From Lepidurus packardi (lineage: Eukaryota > Arthropoda > Branchiopoda > Notostraca > Triopsidae): a stretch of DNA of 64,000 nucleotides. Positions 30,401-44,600 of this stretch are shown here, one piece after another. The position numbers and the translations under genes were made by a program. Below the pieces are notes generated by a model. That model did not search any database and was not told where the DNA came from. It was given only the letters and a program-made list of their open reading frames with translations. The stretch is taken from assembly GCA_023053545.1 (NCBI GenBank), contig JAKZAN010000007.1:7626001-7690000 (forward strand), given 5' to 3'. Numbering within the stretch: the first letter of the stretch is position 1; every line of letters begins with the position of its first letter.

Positions 30401-32828
30401 CACGAGACATGCAATAGCTCATCCGTCGTATATTATTCTGATAAATGAAGTAACCTGTGAATGAAAGAGCTAGTCCTGTTACCCGTAATGTGCTTCGAAT
30501 TCTTAGCTGTGGATACAGGGGTAACAGAAAGAAGCTGGGTTATAACGGGAGACTTTCTAGGGAAGGGAGAAATGAGGGAATTCTATAGTTTCTCCATATG
30601 CAATGAGAGAATGCCATGCTAGACAAATTGTTACATGCACAGCAACCATTCGAGAACCGGAGACAAACATCCAAGTTTTTGTTACCCGGTTTCCTGGATA
30701 AAACGAACGTTTTGTTGTAACTTGCCTTGCTGCGAACGCAATGCAACTTCCATGAGAGAAAGACCTTGTCGAAGGACAGTTGGCAATGTTCAAATCGTCG
30801 GACTTTCTGGGGGAAAAAACTGCTAACAGCTGTACTTTTGTCATTTATCTCCTTTCACATTAATATATGGGATCACTGTTATACGTCACTGGATATACCT
30901 GAGGTGGGGAAATACGCTTTTGGAATGTTGCATGAGAGTTTGCTGGGACTGGCACCCTCTTTCTGAAAAAGCCGTACGGACGATACCGTATTACATATAG
31001 AGATGGTACGTTAAGTTTTTGCTTACCTCTCGCGGCTTTACTTGGAAGTTCTAGACCCGCTAGCCAATGTAAGAACGTTTTTGCGCTACTTCTGAGGTTT
31101 GCTGTTGTCTTTTTTTTGTTTGTTTGTTTTTTGTCCCGTCGCTTGCACGACAGCTCGTGTTTAGGACTGGTAGACTAGGACTTATCGTAAGTGGGCTTGG
31201 GCAAATAAGTTTCGATTGTATTCAGGCAAAAAACTGTTAAGATATTCAGCTCTTGTTCTAGATTTTTCGCTCAACGAGCTTGAGCTTAGCTGCTCACGCA
31301 CGAGATTGAAATTCCCAGCATTTTTCCAAGACGAAAATAAAAATTAGAAACGAATTATAAAGTAGCACAAAGTCGTGGAGAAGCAGAAATGTTCATAATT
31401 ATAATCTCGTTAGGAAGACTTTATTAGCGAGTTCTAAAAACGAAGTGAGACACTAGACAAAAAAGAAGATAGAAGTGCGAATAAAAGGCGGACGAAAATC
31501 TCGGAATACTGACGCATACTTAGGCTGCCGTGGTATTTAGGATAATGATATGAGCGGGAACGACGTACTTCGTACCCGATTGATTAACGTACAAAGAAAA
31601 AAAAGCGAGACGATAGGCGAGTTCCTTTCAATTACTTCTTTATACTCTTGTACTGGACTCGTGCCAGAATTTCTCTTGATTAACGAAGCGATATCCCAGG
31701 TACCCACGTTTTCTGAGAGCGAAGTATCCTTGGAAGATGAATACGCGTTATTTCGTCACGTCGCCAACATATTATGGCGGAAAGAGCGATTGGTCGAATT
31801 ACAGCGACTGTGTATTTCAGCCTTGGGTTCGCGTTTGTACCAAAACTCGGAGCGGATCAAAGTAAATTTTAATTGTCCAGTTATAGTTTATTCATGCACG
31901 CAGGCTGGGAGCTTTTCTGAAACTCTCCCTGTTATCCATGTCAAATGGCGTGGGTCGTAATCGCGTTGGTTACAAAGAGAGAGAAAACAAATAAAAAAAA
32001 AGAAAGTCTGGCGTTGCCATTTATTGAAACCCTCGCTGACATAAGAAAAATTGTTCTTTTCATTTGACTTCGCACGCAACACACACCTTCTCTATAGGAT
32101 ATTGCTTGGTTGACGTTTCAAGTTTGTTTGAAAAGGAACGAAGCCAATTTTGGGTATTCTTTCATCCGGCGGCGTACTATGACTGATTTTGACAACAATC
32201 GAGTCTGGGTATTTTTCAACCAGGTCTGATTGCGACTTATTAATTCTTGACACTCTGTAAACTTCGTCCAACTATAATTCTTTTTCTGGCACAGTTGCTG
32301 CTCCGATCTGATGACGTGAGGCATAACAGATTCCTGATCCGTTTGATGGTCAAACACCCGGATTCTTTTGTTCTCACCGTGTTGAACGGGCATAATTGCC
32401 TCTTGGCTGGTACTTACAAGTACGCTTTAGCGGAATACTTGGCGGCCCTGCGTTTAGAACCCGAAAATCCGATGATCCCTTTCCTCGTGGGACTCGTATA
32501 TACTCATATGGCCTGCCAAAAATTTTCTGGCAAAAAACATGCATTGGTGCTTCAAGCTTCAGCTTTCCTGGAACGTTATGCGGAGCTACGAGGCGAGCAG
32601 CAAGAAACAAATTACAATTTGGGACGCGCGATGCATCAATTAGGACTTTACACCCAAGCCATCCATTATTATAAAAGAGCATTGGACCTACCCACACCCG
32701 TTACTGGACCGGATGAGCACCTGTTTGATTTACGCCGCGAAATTGCCTTCAATTTAGCTCTGATCTATCAGTCTTCAGGTGCTTTAGACATTGCAAGGCT
32801 CTATCTGTACAAATATAACGTTGTATAA
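24461..32828 (+). CDS. GTF3C3: General transcription factor 3C subunit 3 (TFIIIC102/tau131), TPR protein
   Basis: Fifteen exons: 24461-24620, 24696-24989, 25352-25749, 25981-26065, 26704-26895, 27071-27181, 27287-27430, 27636-27868, 27978-28124, 29470-29650, 29849-29995, 30174-30232, 31700-31861, 32098-32223, 32295-32828. They sum to 2973 nt (990 residues; human 886). GTF3C3 is the TPR scaffold of TFIIIC that places TFIIIB at tRNA and 5S genes. The N-terminus is acidic, with YLDGELSFSNYLALIESEDE. TPR core: GLMGEANLRFARGERQDAIN, EAFRTLSMIHEEMGDTAKAH, IAAHLDPHDAEEWTRLAEVS, YGDLYLDVAEAFME, AAVWLRYAECLVGLQEWDRC. C-terminal part: VRHNRFLIRLMVKHPDSFVL, NYNLGRAMHQLGLYTQAIHY, DLRREIAFNLALIYQSSGAL. 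The final residues match human GTF3C3 closely. Introns are larger than in neighbouring genes (up to 1467 bp). Intron 10 appears to be GC-AG. An extra small exon between 30232 and 31700 cannot be excluded. Confidence 0.94.
25231..25256. repeat. Short perfect hairpin in GTF3C3 intron 2
   Basis: CCTATACCTA and TAGGTATAGG form a 10-bp perfect stem around a 6-base loop (TGTGCT) between exons 2 and 3 of GTF3C3. No function is evident. Confidence 0.6.
26523..26554 (+). repeat. Two-copy 16-bp direct repeat in GTF3C3 intron 4
   Basis: The unit CTGAGCATTTACGTC/TTGAGCATTTACGTC occurs twice back to back within the 638-bp intron 4. It is a small tandem duplication with no evident role. Confidence 0.6.
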
Positions 32829-35559
32829 TACAACCAAACGCAGCAGAAAAATTCCTTTCCTTACCTACGAATCTCACTTAAAACAGTTAGAGCTACCTGA
32901 AACCAATACGAATTTAGCGTCTTATTTATGTGCGTACTTGGGATAAGGCAAGATATAATACAAGAAGTTTTCCACTCTAGCGGTGATTGTACCTATTCGT
33001 GGTAGGTAGGCTCGCCAAGGCAAGAGCTGCGAGTCGCTCTTCAGAGGACAGGAAGTGGGAATTCCGTCGCCTTACATTACCGGGAATGGCGGGTTTTTCT
33101 TGTAAACAGTGGTGACAAGTGAAAATTGGAAGACTCGAGCTGATGAAAACTCGTATTTTTATAATAAGTGCGTAAAAATGCTTAGGAATTGGGCAATTGA
33201 ATAAGATTAGGTCACAGGATTGCTACTGTCTCTAGAGTATAAAGTTCTATAAGGGTAAGTGGTATTTTTCATTTTTCGGTCAATGGTGGTTTCATGTCTG
33301 TCATGGCCTGGGATTCCCCAGTAAAGCGATAGCTTGTTTTTACCGAAAGTACTAGCACGAGGGACCGTCCTGTCCCACTCCAACCTTAATCAAAGCAGGC
33401 GGAGCCCCAATACTTTTCGTGATTTACCGAATAGCCCATCATTTTTTAAACCTCCTTCGCTCGCCTTGGGTTTACGACTGACGCCGATAGCACATCCCTG
33501 TAGGAGAGTTTTTCTTTTTATTGCCGCATTCTTTACAGTCCTAATAATAGAAAGAATTTGCTTTGTGCTCCATGCTTTTACTCTACCATCATCTAATAAT
33601 TTTTATATTTTCAACTCCTGAAGTCGCTTTTACGAGCATTTATGGATCCTCTCTTCCTTGAGCTGCCTTTGCAGCTTTGTTTGACGGGGCCACTGATAGG
33701 AGTGATGCTACAATACTGTTTGGGCTCTTATAGCTGTGTGTTACATAATGCCCAACTCGGCATTTTTTTTACGTCTTTTAACCTATTTTTTCTTCTAATG
33801 TTCAAAAGCCAGCTGCTTATCAGATTGGGCTGTAGTTGTAGCCTATAGCGTATGTGGCTGGCACTGTTTTGCCATTGCGAGCCAAATAATCATACATGGC
33901 AAACCTGCGGGTGGAGAGTACACGTACTAGCCACCGTGGTATTTGCCAGAAAGTGTATGGCCAAAGTTCAAGCTTTTTGTCCGGCTCCTTTGGTATCGTT
34001 TTTGTAGCCAGTTATGGTAATTCCTGAGCTTTTTTCTGCTGGACTTTATTTTTCCTCTTTTGTCTTTTCCTGCTGGCGACTTCCGACTTTCTGAAAGGGG
34101 TTAGGGGTAAATGAAGTGTAATCCTCGAGCAAGTACCCTTTTTCTATTCTGTATTACTCGCAGGATGCGAATGGAGACGCACGATAGTCTGCTCATTACC
34201 GAGAAAGCCTTGGCTTAAGTGGTTGGTGAGGCAGAGTCCATTGTTGCTAGTATCCACAAGAGGGTAACGGGACATGGAAGGGCTAACTAAGTACGCTCTT
34301 CAGCTCCAACACGAGTCGTTAGGCGGGGTCTCGAGGCAGGGGTTGTTAGGTTAGGTACAAGAGGACGCTGTTGCCGCTTCTGAAGTCAATTGTTGACAGC
34401 CTAACAATGTGAACAGTCTTTAAAAAGTATGCGGCCACCATGCACAATACGAGACGGCATCTTCTTTTCTCGTTGAGCTAAAAAGCTTTTCCCTTTTTCG
34501 TTCTAGGTTATTTTTATTTTTTTACGAGGTGAACTGACAACAGCAGGAGAGTAACGCGTAGGGTGCAAAAGCCTACTGTCCTTTTTCCTGCCTTGGTTAG
34601 TGTTGGTTAAGAGCTAATGTTACGAGAAGAGGATGCGATGTGAATCGACAAAATGTCGTTTCTAAGTTAAACAGGGAAGTGGGGTGGCATTCCAACTTTA
34701 TATCCGTACAAAGCTGGGGATCTTTATGTTTGCCTTGTCGTCTCATGACTCATTCTATAGATTCTATGTATCCCAATGTATTATAAATATGGGCTTTCGG
34801 AAGTGCTGCTAACGTGGAGGCTTTCGCTGCGCCTCGAGGCAACACAGAAATATTGTTTGGCAATATTTGCTTATGATAAAAACAACTTGGCTTTTGATCT
34901 GAGGAAAAGATCATAAAGACCCACACTTTTTTTCTTGGCTGAAATAGCTGTAAGCCAGCTGGAGAACCTCCCACGTCCGTGCCACGCCCATCAGGAAACT
35001 CTGGAGCCCCATGTGTGCGCCTACTTATTTCAACTACTAACAACTAAGCAAAATGCGCCTTTCTGTAGGGAAGAAACAGGGGGAAAACGTCATATCATTT
35101 TTTTTATTCAATCTTGAGGTTTTGCATTTTACTGATAATCCATGGGTATAGAGGAAGCATTTTTTCCTCTTCTAAACTCTACCAAGGCGAAAGAATTGGG
35201 GTACATTTGAAAAGACTCGAATTTTATTTTGCGATCATTCGCGTGCCATAGAGGGGGTTGGTATTCTAATGTAGCTCGTGAAAAGCCACTTCGTCAAGAC
35301 GGTGCAGCTGCAGACAGTGATGTATGCTGTGCATTATTGAGGCAAACGCCGTAGGTTTTCTTTTTTCGCTTATTTTTGTTGTAAGCGCTGCGTGCATGAA
35401 GGATAGTATACATAACCCTATCCCGACAACCCTAAAACCCCCAAACTCTATAGCTTCTTTTGCTTCTCCCATACGCCTTTCTCATCATGATTGGAACAAA
35501 TGGGGACCCCTGCTTCGATCTCAGATGAAAGCTACTCATATCTCAAATAAGGTCAGCTA

Positions 35560-35562
<3 letters not shown>
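32829..35562. other. Gene-poor sequence after GTF3C3, nothing recognised
   Basis: This tract begins with the GTF3C3 3' UTR. I checked the open frames on both strands and saw no conserved motif, no splice-consistent exon chain and no transposon protein. It is AT-leaning unique-looking sequence up to the CT microsatellite. Confidence 0.6.

Positions 35563-35633
<71 letters not shown>
35563..35633 (+). repeat. (CT)n microsatellite
   Basis: About 70 bp of uninterrupted CT dinucleotides. The open frame across it encodes only Leu/Ser repeats and is not a gene. Confidence 0.98.
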
Positions 35634-35635
<2 letters not shown>

Positions 35636-38600
35636 GTTACTCTGGCTCACTTTTTCTCTCTTTTCAACTTTCTGTTGTCTCGGAATGGTATTTACTTACC
35701 CGAACGCAAGCTGACGAATACTCAGTAAGCAAAACACTGCACAGACAAAATTTTTCTCCCTGGTTCTCATTGACACGGAGATGTTAGCGAGAACCTAACA
35801 CGTGGAAAGTTTTCGAAAGGGGAATTGAACGTGAATTCTCTTTGAGAAAAAATCCTAGCAAAGTAAAGGTGTTGAAACAAGTAATTTAGAAAGGTAACTT
35901 TTTATTCCAGGTTACTTGCAAATTAGACCGAATCGAGGGGCTCAGCTGCACATACTAACATCATGGTTTGCTTTGTTTCGAGCGCTACGTGCCTCATCAA
36001 GTTTTTTTTCTCTTTTTTTTAGTATTGTATATTAACGAAAATAAAAAGTTTCCAGCGTCACTAACGCAGCCTACGTGCGTTTTTCGTTGGATAGTCTATT
36101 ATTTTTCACTTTCCTAATGAAGATTGGAGAGCGAACAACGAACTTCTGGAAAGCGAGAAGAAAAGTATTTTCCGCGTTTCCATGAAACGAACAAAAATTG
36201 GGGAGAAATTGAAGCCCATTGTATTGAAGAAAATTCTTTTTTTTCTTCCGTTCTTTTTAAAGGAGAGGGGGGGAGGTTTGCTCCTGGACCTATACAGAAT
36301 CCAACAAGTTACAGGTGCTTTTTATTGCCCTTATTCTGCTCTGATTCAGATTGGTTTTGATGGCCCATGTCACGTTCCGTTTGACCGTGTTGCCTGGGAG
36401 ATTGGAAGATTTGGGCAACGAGATTAGATGAAAGTGAAGCTGTGGCAAAAGACCCGCTGCCGGGGCTACACAAGCTATAGTGTTCCACATCGTAATCGAA
36501 GAACATGAAGGAAACCCAAAGCAGTTTCTTCCTAGGCATCGGATGCGTCTGTCGATGGATACAATTGGTGCTGGGTCGGTCACGCTCGTGCATAACGATG
36601 CATGCTGCCTATGTGTCAGTCCGGTCTCGCTCTTAAAGTAAGCAAATCAGGGAGTCAAACCCAAACCTGCGTGTCGGAGCAAAGGAAAACTGTCCATTTT
36701 TATTTGCATAATTTCTTTGAAAGAAAAAGGGGGAAAAAACGTCTCATGGGCGTGCGTGTGCCACTGACAGATGTACCCTTTCTGGAGGTATCTGACAGAA
36801 CTTCTATTGGAAATTCCATCTGGTTCTCCTATACACAAGTTAATTAGACATTGACTGCCCTTCATTTATGATCTGGCCTATATCCTATATACAGCTGAAA
36901 GTCGTTGGGAGTGGGGATAGTTCCCTTGGTTAATGATTTCTTCCCAAGACAACTGGATTTCATTCGTAATAATTTCACCCTATAAAGGTTAAGGAGCAAC
37001 GTTTGAAATTTGCATGATTATACGACTGACACTGAGACACCGGAGATCACTGAATTAATTACAACTGAGGCTCCTGTGACTTAACTAGGTGCTTGTAAAT
37101 GCTCTTCTTTGGCATACAATTGACTTCATTTGAGAAAAGGAGTCTAATATGGGGGAATATTACCTAGAGCCACGATTCGTTCAAGTCACTTAACAACTTA
37201 GGGAAGAGAAAACTGTTTATATTCTTTCTTTTGCAAACTTGAACTTAAAAACATACAAACTCTATAAACTTCCGAAAAGGGGGATGTTGAGCTTCATCTA
37301 CGTCCTGTAGCGTATATACTGTACATGTTACTGCACGTGTATACTGTAATTGAACTTCATTTCGTTCAGAGTCCAAAAGGAGCGAGCAAAGTTTGTGTAG
37401 CAAATAAGGAACAGGCTAAAGCGAGTAGTATTGCAGGCAAGGAAAATTCAATCAAAAGTTATGCCAATGTCATGAGCACATGAGCCGGCGTACACAGTGT
37501 ATATCACATAGGAGGAGCTTACGCTATTGCCGGTAAACTTGGCGTGTTTGTCCGTTTTGCATCTGAATTGCAATTTCTGGTACGGAGAGGAAACTGATAT
37601 CTAATTTAGGTGCATATTTCTTTTCTTTTTTTGACAGGATGGGACAAAAAAAGTTAGTTGCAATCTTAAACTTGGACGTCCCAAAACCATGCAGTACTAT
37701 ATCTAAAGCGGTATGGTGTAGCTTCTCTGCCTCAATTTTCTGGGGTTAACTCTGAAAAAGGAAAAGGGCGTGAAAACCTTTCCCTCTTCTTCTGCGTCTT
37801 TTTTGTTCCCCTCGCACACGTCTTGCATAATGCACAATGTAACAAGCGCCGAAAGATTCTTTGCTTGATTCATAGCTCCACCAGAGGATAAGTGTGCCGA
37901 GCTGGGACGGGTTTATGATCCAAAAAACGTTGAGAAGATTTTTTTCACCATACTATACAATAAGATAGGTCTCAAGGGTAACCCGTGCAGACATTCCAAC
38001 CGGTGTGTGACACTTATGGCCAAGCGGAAATCAAAAAATAAAAGAAATAGATAGTTTCCCTCACGTTCTATACCAACTAGTTTTAACCGCAATGGTACAT
38101 AGCTGACGGAATTGCCTTTAGCCTATTGTTTGTGGAAGCTAAGGAAAACGGAGAAGACACCTTTTTCTGTCTGGTCGTCAAATCGGCTCCCGATGCTTGT
38201 GCTTGTACGTTATCAACTGAACAAATCGACTCTGGATTGCCCCACAGCTTCTTTTCAAAAACGTACACACGTACGGCAGCGTAAGGCGTTTCGAAGAGGG
38301 ATCCAGAATACTCACCTTTTTTTTTTAGTTTTTCCCCTTTGACACACGTCCCCGGAGTCGTGCATACATTGAAAAGCTTTTCTCCTTCCTGCTCAACAAA
38401 GCATTCCACCTACTGGGATTCCAGCGTGTACCAAGTGAGCACACAGACACAAAAAGGAAAAGCCTTAGACTCCGCGGAAGCTCAGTCTCCTCAGAACTCT
38501 GGTCTTACTTTTCTATACGCACCACAATGTATACGACATATAGGAGCGTTGGAGAAGCCTTTGATTCACTTTGGAAGCTGTCATATTACGCACTTAGTTA

Positions 38601-41600
38601 TCCCGAAAGTTAAAAAAGCACCAGGGATTCGAGGAGATGCTCGTTGTTACATTTCCCCCCCCAAAAAAAGACAATGAGGATGGGAAGTCTTCCATCTTAC
38701 GCGTATCTCTTGGCTCCTTATCAGGTTACCCCGTAATCCCCGGAGTGTTGATTGCGATCGGTACAGAGAAGCTGTCTTTAGACCTCTTGTTTTTCTCTTG
38801 TCCTTTTCTTTTCCTTGGCAAGAGATATAAAAATATAGATAAAATTGAGAGAAGAGTTTGCTGTGCTGCAGTATATAGTACGCCAAAGGTTTTGTCCCAA
38901 CAGGCAGATGTTATCCGTCTTTGTAACTTTGGGGCACGGGCAACTTCGCGCAGTAATAGCCAACAGCCAACCCGTCGTCAGAAGGCCCCGAAGTTGAATG
39001 CCTGGGGCGAGTATGTATAGTCCTAGCTGCGGGTCTATAAGGGTGGGTGCGCTATTTCTCGGAAACAATCGCTTAACTCTTTGCCCCGAAAGAAAGGCTA
39101 TTCATCTACTTTTGCTATAGATGGTGCCATGCTTGGGTCAATGGTTTTGTTTCATGACTGCCCACCAGAGCCAAAAGTTATCGCATAGCCCAAGTTGTGT
39201 GATAGAGAATCGGGAACCAATGACTCGCTTTACAAGCCTCTCGATATGGAAATGAGAGGCTATTACGTGGTAAAGATGTTAAACTGCGAGGGACCCTCAC
39301 ACGATGTCTTCAAGCGTCAGCAATATTATGAAGAGATGCTTCGTTTACGCCCCAAAACTTTGCCTGGAATCAATGGGAGCCATCTGATAAAGTTGTCTCG
39401 TTTATATTTTATTACGTACGGGAAGACAAAGGTCAAGTCTGGTTATGACTTGCCTTTCCCTTTAAGTGTTTAAGTCTAGTCTGTAGCCCGTCCGGTAGAC
39501 TTGGCGTTCCGTCCTGCATGGTTCGACATCCAACTTGCCGGCTGTCGGTAACGGAAACTTGGTGACACGGGGTTCGCTCGCGAGAGGTTGGGGAAAGGGG
39601 GGATGTGACCGACTTCCCCTTTCACGGTATACGCTCAAGCATGGAAACGGCAAGCGGCCCGGGCGAGCCAAGCCGGGCCAAAACGGATCATATAAGGAGC
39701 AGAAGAAGAGGAAGAAGAAAGGAAGTGTGCATAGCTGTACTTCTGTGCCCTTCACCAGCCAGAAGTTAGCTGGAAAACTCTCCACTGGATGGTTAGCTAC
39801 ACGGCCGGCATACAAGCTAGCGTCCGGAAGCTTACGCTTTACGGACCGCCAGCTGTGCGACCCAAGCCCATTTTGGCAGCCCGTGAGGGAGGTCCGCTGC
39901 TGTTGAGCAAGCGGGCTGTATCAGAAAGCTGCGACTTTTACTGGAAGGCTCCATCAAAGATTTCCGGCAGCTTTTAGCCTGGCTCACAGAAAGAAACGGC
40001 TAACTTGAGGGGTATAAATACGGGACTCAACGATGTCTGGCATGGGAACTTGGAAAGCTTATTACTGCAGTTGTCATTTAGCGCGCCTTATTGGTGGGGC
40101 TCTAGATATAACGGCATAGAGCACGTGATGGCTTGCCAAAATAGCAGCAAGACGGGGGGCTACGGCTGAGCTCCATGATAGCCTCCTAGTTTGTTTATTT
40201 CCCTCATAACGTGTTACGTAGATATAGGTAACATTCACTACGCACTTTGTCTCTCTCCCAGCAACCTGTCAGCGATTGATGGAGGGAGGAAAGTTTGCAT
40301 TCGCTCATTAGCTCAGGGAAAACGCGGCGAAGACCAGAAAAGGAACCTTTTACCCGAAAAGACCTGACGCCGCTCATTTGCCTAAACAGCTTACTACGCG
40401 TTCGCCCTCGCAAGTAAGACGCGCTTGGTTTTCTCGGAATCGTAAGTTTTGTGGAGGGAGGGGGAGAAATCTTTCGGCTTTCCAAGTCTTTCAGCACCCA
40501 GTCGTCTTCATTTTGACTCCTCATGGTCTCAGGACTTTCGGAGACAAACTTTTACAAGTCTGCAAGCAGACGGGGCATCGCACAAACAGGGTTGAACCTG
40601 TAAGATGGAATTTTAACTTTGATGTAAACTAATTAAAAACAAGTCAGCCCAAAGTAGGACGGTGAGACTGAGTTTTTTTCGAGTTGTGTACTTTGGTTGG
40701 ATGAGCGTCACACAGGCGTAGTTGGTAATTTGCAGTCATTGCCTTGGGATGGAATGGCCGAGGACAACAAGCTAACTTTTATGCAGAACATGGCAAGTTA
40801 AAAGTTGTCGTCCTTGTATAAAACTTTACTATTTCGCTACTCGTTCTCGTTCTCTCGGGGTGTCTCGCTCGGTAGAAGAATTCCTAACGAGATGGCTGAG
40901 CTCCGGAAATCAGAGAAGTAGAAGGAAAGGTGCTAGAATTTACTGGAGCAGGTTTTATAAAGGCTAGAAACAAATCTTAATTAGTTAGGTCTGACAAGTT
41001 GGCTGCAGCGAGCATTAGTGCGAGGGAAGGGTCGACGGAAGCGCTGAAGGGAGAATTTGGCTTCGTTGTATATATTTGTCTTCTTTGTGTGGCTGGGTTC
41101 TTCCTTAGCACACGCTTCAAAGCCTTTAATTAAGATCCAATGTCTCGTGTCCGATACATCTCGGGAGTTGAGTCTTCCATTGGGGGGGAGGGGGTTGGAA
41201 AAAAATGACTGATTTTTCTTCTTTTCTTTTTTTGAAAGGAAAAGGAAGTGAAGGAAAAAGAAACGAAGACGCAGATTCCGAGAAATAAGATATGGTGTCG
41301 TAAAAAATTGCTCTGTAGCCATTGCACAGCTTAGAGTTATATGACCGTTAGAAAGCGAGAGACCAAACTGGGTGGGCAGCACCAATAAGAGAGACAGTCT
41401 GAAACGTGGTCAGAAGGAGCACCAGTTGGATTGGACATGAGTTATTGTCAGGTCATCATTTGGCCGCAGGTTTTTCTTTTCGCTACACTTTCTGACGCGT
41501 TGGCAGAAAAACAAGTCGCACAAAAAAACAGATGCACAAAAACGAGTCCATTCTTCCCTTTTGACAGGCCTTTCGAAGAAAAAGACAACGCGTTTGGGGA

Positions 41601-44600
41601 GCTAAAACTGCAGCAATTGGGGCGCGAGACTGTTAATCATTCAGCTACCAGGTTTCCAGCAAGAGGCCACAGTAGATTTAGGTTTCATAGTAGGGTGACA
41701 AGGGTATCTTCCAATGCAAACGTTTCTGGGACAGCCTTTCTCGGGCTCAAGAAGATCTGTGCAAAGGAAGTGCAAAGGAAGTGAGGGCACTAAGAACGAA
41801 AGAAGTCTGGGCACTAAGGAACATAAGAGGGATGGATTGACAAATTTACCCATCGTACCCTCAAGTAGGTATTTAAGGCTCCCGTATACCTTAGCTTATT
41901 GATGCGAAACAGTCATAGATGGCATTGATTTGTTATTGCTCTGCCGAAGCCTTGCTTAAGAAAGTAAAAAAAAAGAAAACGGCTTGTCAGATTTGAAAGC
42001 AATCTGAAACGAAAATTTTATTTTGTTAGCAACTAGTGCACAACCAAATGATATATTTTAGGCAATGTATTCCTCATAGTTGTAAAATTCATTTGCATAT
42101 TGCTAATTTATTACACGTTGGAAAATAATTATATTGGCTGTGCACTACCTGCTAGCAAGCTCAAGATTACTGTCAAAGAATTTTTTCATGAAATGTGCTG
42201 GTTATCTCATAAAGTTGCTCGAAATTCCCCATGCTAACCGCCTATACCGAGCTAAGTTATACAGGAGCCTTAACCTACAAGTAAAAGGGTTCGCAAAGAG
42301 AACAAAACATTCACAAAACGGGAGACTGGCGGCCTTTCTCTCCGGTACTCCAGCCTACAAGGGAGTTTTTTGGGTTGACGTAAATTCCGACCGGCATTGC
42401 GCTTTGTAAACCGTTGGTACCTTTTTTTAACTGCACTGGGAGGTTTAAGAGTGTTCTGGCTTTCCTTTTGATATTCTGGCCTTTTACCTGAATCGACTCG
42501 TGGGACTGAGAAAGTCAGTCCAAAACCTTTACACTGGAAGATATCCCTTGTTAATCCATATTGTGAAACCTCTATACTGTTCAAGAAACCTTTGATAGTT
42601 ATTCATGTTGTGGTAAAATTTTCATGTAAATGTACTGTTACCGCGGTTCCCTGTTGATGTGGTACAGAGTTTGGAAGATTGGAGGACCGGCAATTCCCAT
42701 GTGACCCAATCAGAACTTGTCGCGAAGCCAAAGCGCTGTAAAAGCATCAACAGTTCCAAGTGTATGAGCATTCAAATCAATTCCTGACATTGTAACGTTT
42801 TTGACGCTAATTTACACATGTGTATGTCGATTTGGTTGACTTCATTGATAGTGTTAACTCTTGGGGAGGGGCAGCCCCCATCCAATTTGCATATGTGTCC
42901 CAATACCGTTAACGGTTGCATGTCAACAACATGTGAGGGCAGAATTTTTTAAGGTAGTTTTTTAGGGTTGGATTCTTGATATTGGCATGCCAAATCTTGG
43001 CTTAAGGCAATTTAAGGGACTGCTTTTCTAAGAAATCCGAGTTCCTTATTTACCCAGGATCATTTCAAATCAAGCCAGATTTTATATTTGCGCTGCATTT
43101 ACATAAAGGAAAGTTTCTGTGCTTGTTTGAGTTGGTTCTTGTCTTTATGAATTTTACTTTTTGCTGCCATACCCCCCACCCCCCTATCGTTAGGCACTGG
43201 AGCGCAAGATAAAGTTTGAGAAGAAAGGGCTTTTATGTTTGTTTTTGACAAGCGCGTTAAAAACTGCGGCTAAGCTTACCAGCCAAATGGCAAGAGCTTT
43301 GATATTCGAGCAGAGTGGGGACTGTTTACCGAGTTAGAAACCATAGCTCTCCACTTTCATGAGCGACTAGAGTTCCTATAGTTCGTTTGGGGGGCAGGGC
43401 GGAAAGCGGATGGAATTGAAGTTCCTGTTGGCTAGAGTTGACGTTACGCTTGTTTTCACTTTTCAGTAGCTTGGCAAATAGGCCTAATACAAGTTGAACC
43501 CGCGCTACAATACGATACGCTTGAACGAAACGTCCCTTTTCTCTTTCAGTCTTGAACTACTATGATTTTATATTACTTCTAATAATATACATTATATAGT
43601 ATCAATATCAATTATATCAGTTCTATCAATTACTATTATATACTCATTATAGACTATTTATTATGCTTTTATGTTGTACGTACTCAAATATGCAAGTGTG
43701 TTCAAATTCTATAGATTTGGGAATTCTCAAGTGATCACGAAACAAGGGTTTGATTGGTCGAAAGTATAAACAAAGTGTCAGTGTCTGAGTTTAGCACACA
43801 AAAAAATATGAACTTTCTGAAGGGCTTCGCTGCATACAAATATATATTCTATTTTCTAGATATAGGGAGTCATAATCTATGTGGTGGATTTCGAGGATAG
43901 ACAGGAAGATTGTTCCATCGCCGTTAAGAGCCTTAGGACCACCTTTAGGCAGGTATCGAAGTTTTGAAGTGGAAGCTCTAGAAGTTGCACGAGTCTGTCG
44001 CGCTTTCGCAAAAAAACTTTGATTTACTTGACATCGCCTAGCCTCCGCGTTTCCTGCTTTGAACTCCGAGTGCCGTATTTGGCCCGTTTGTAAGCGCCGA
44101 GGGCTCTGCTTGTGTGTATACCTTTTTGATTGAAACCCAGAAGCCTGTTAGCGAGCTGCTAAATGAAAAAGTAATTTTGTTGAATAAAAAGTTGGAACTT
44201 GACTTTTTTGTTGTTGCGAGCTTGGGATGATGAGATGCCAGGAATGAAGCGACAAACAGCAGCGACAAAAGGAAGGTTAGTTTCTACCTTGCGCAGTCCA
44301 GGATTTTAGCCAAATTAGTTTCCCTAGGCTGTTTGTGTGTACCATAGGATCTTCCTTTCTGCTCGCACGGCTTTTACATACGTTAGGAGCGATCTGAACA
44401 ATTGCCCCCATCTCATTATGCAAGTCCCATGTTGGAAAAAGACATCAAAGTTTATATGGAATCCCAAAGTTTCCCATATCCAGCTCAGTTTCTTTCTCGG
44501 GGAGTTCAAGCCCAAGCCAAAAACCATTGTCTGCAATTGCTTATAAAAATCCGTCTATGCTAGACGTACAAGAATCATGCTGCTTACGCCAAAATAAAAA

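Noticed and set aside
39195-39473. 92-codon ORF near 39.3 kb with ordinary amino-acid composition
   Set aside because: Starts from a non-ATG codon, no motif, no adjoining exons.
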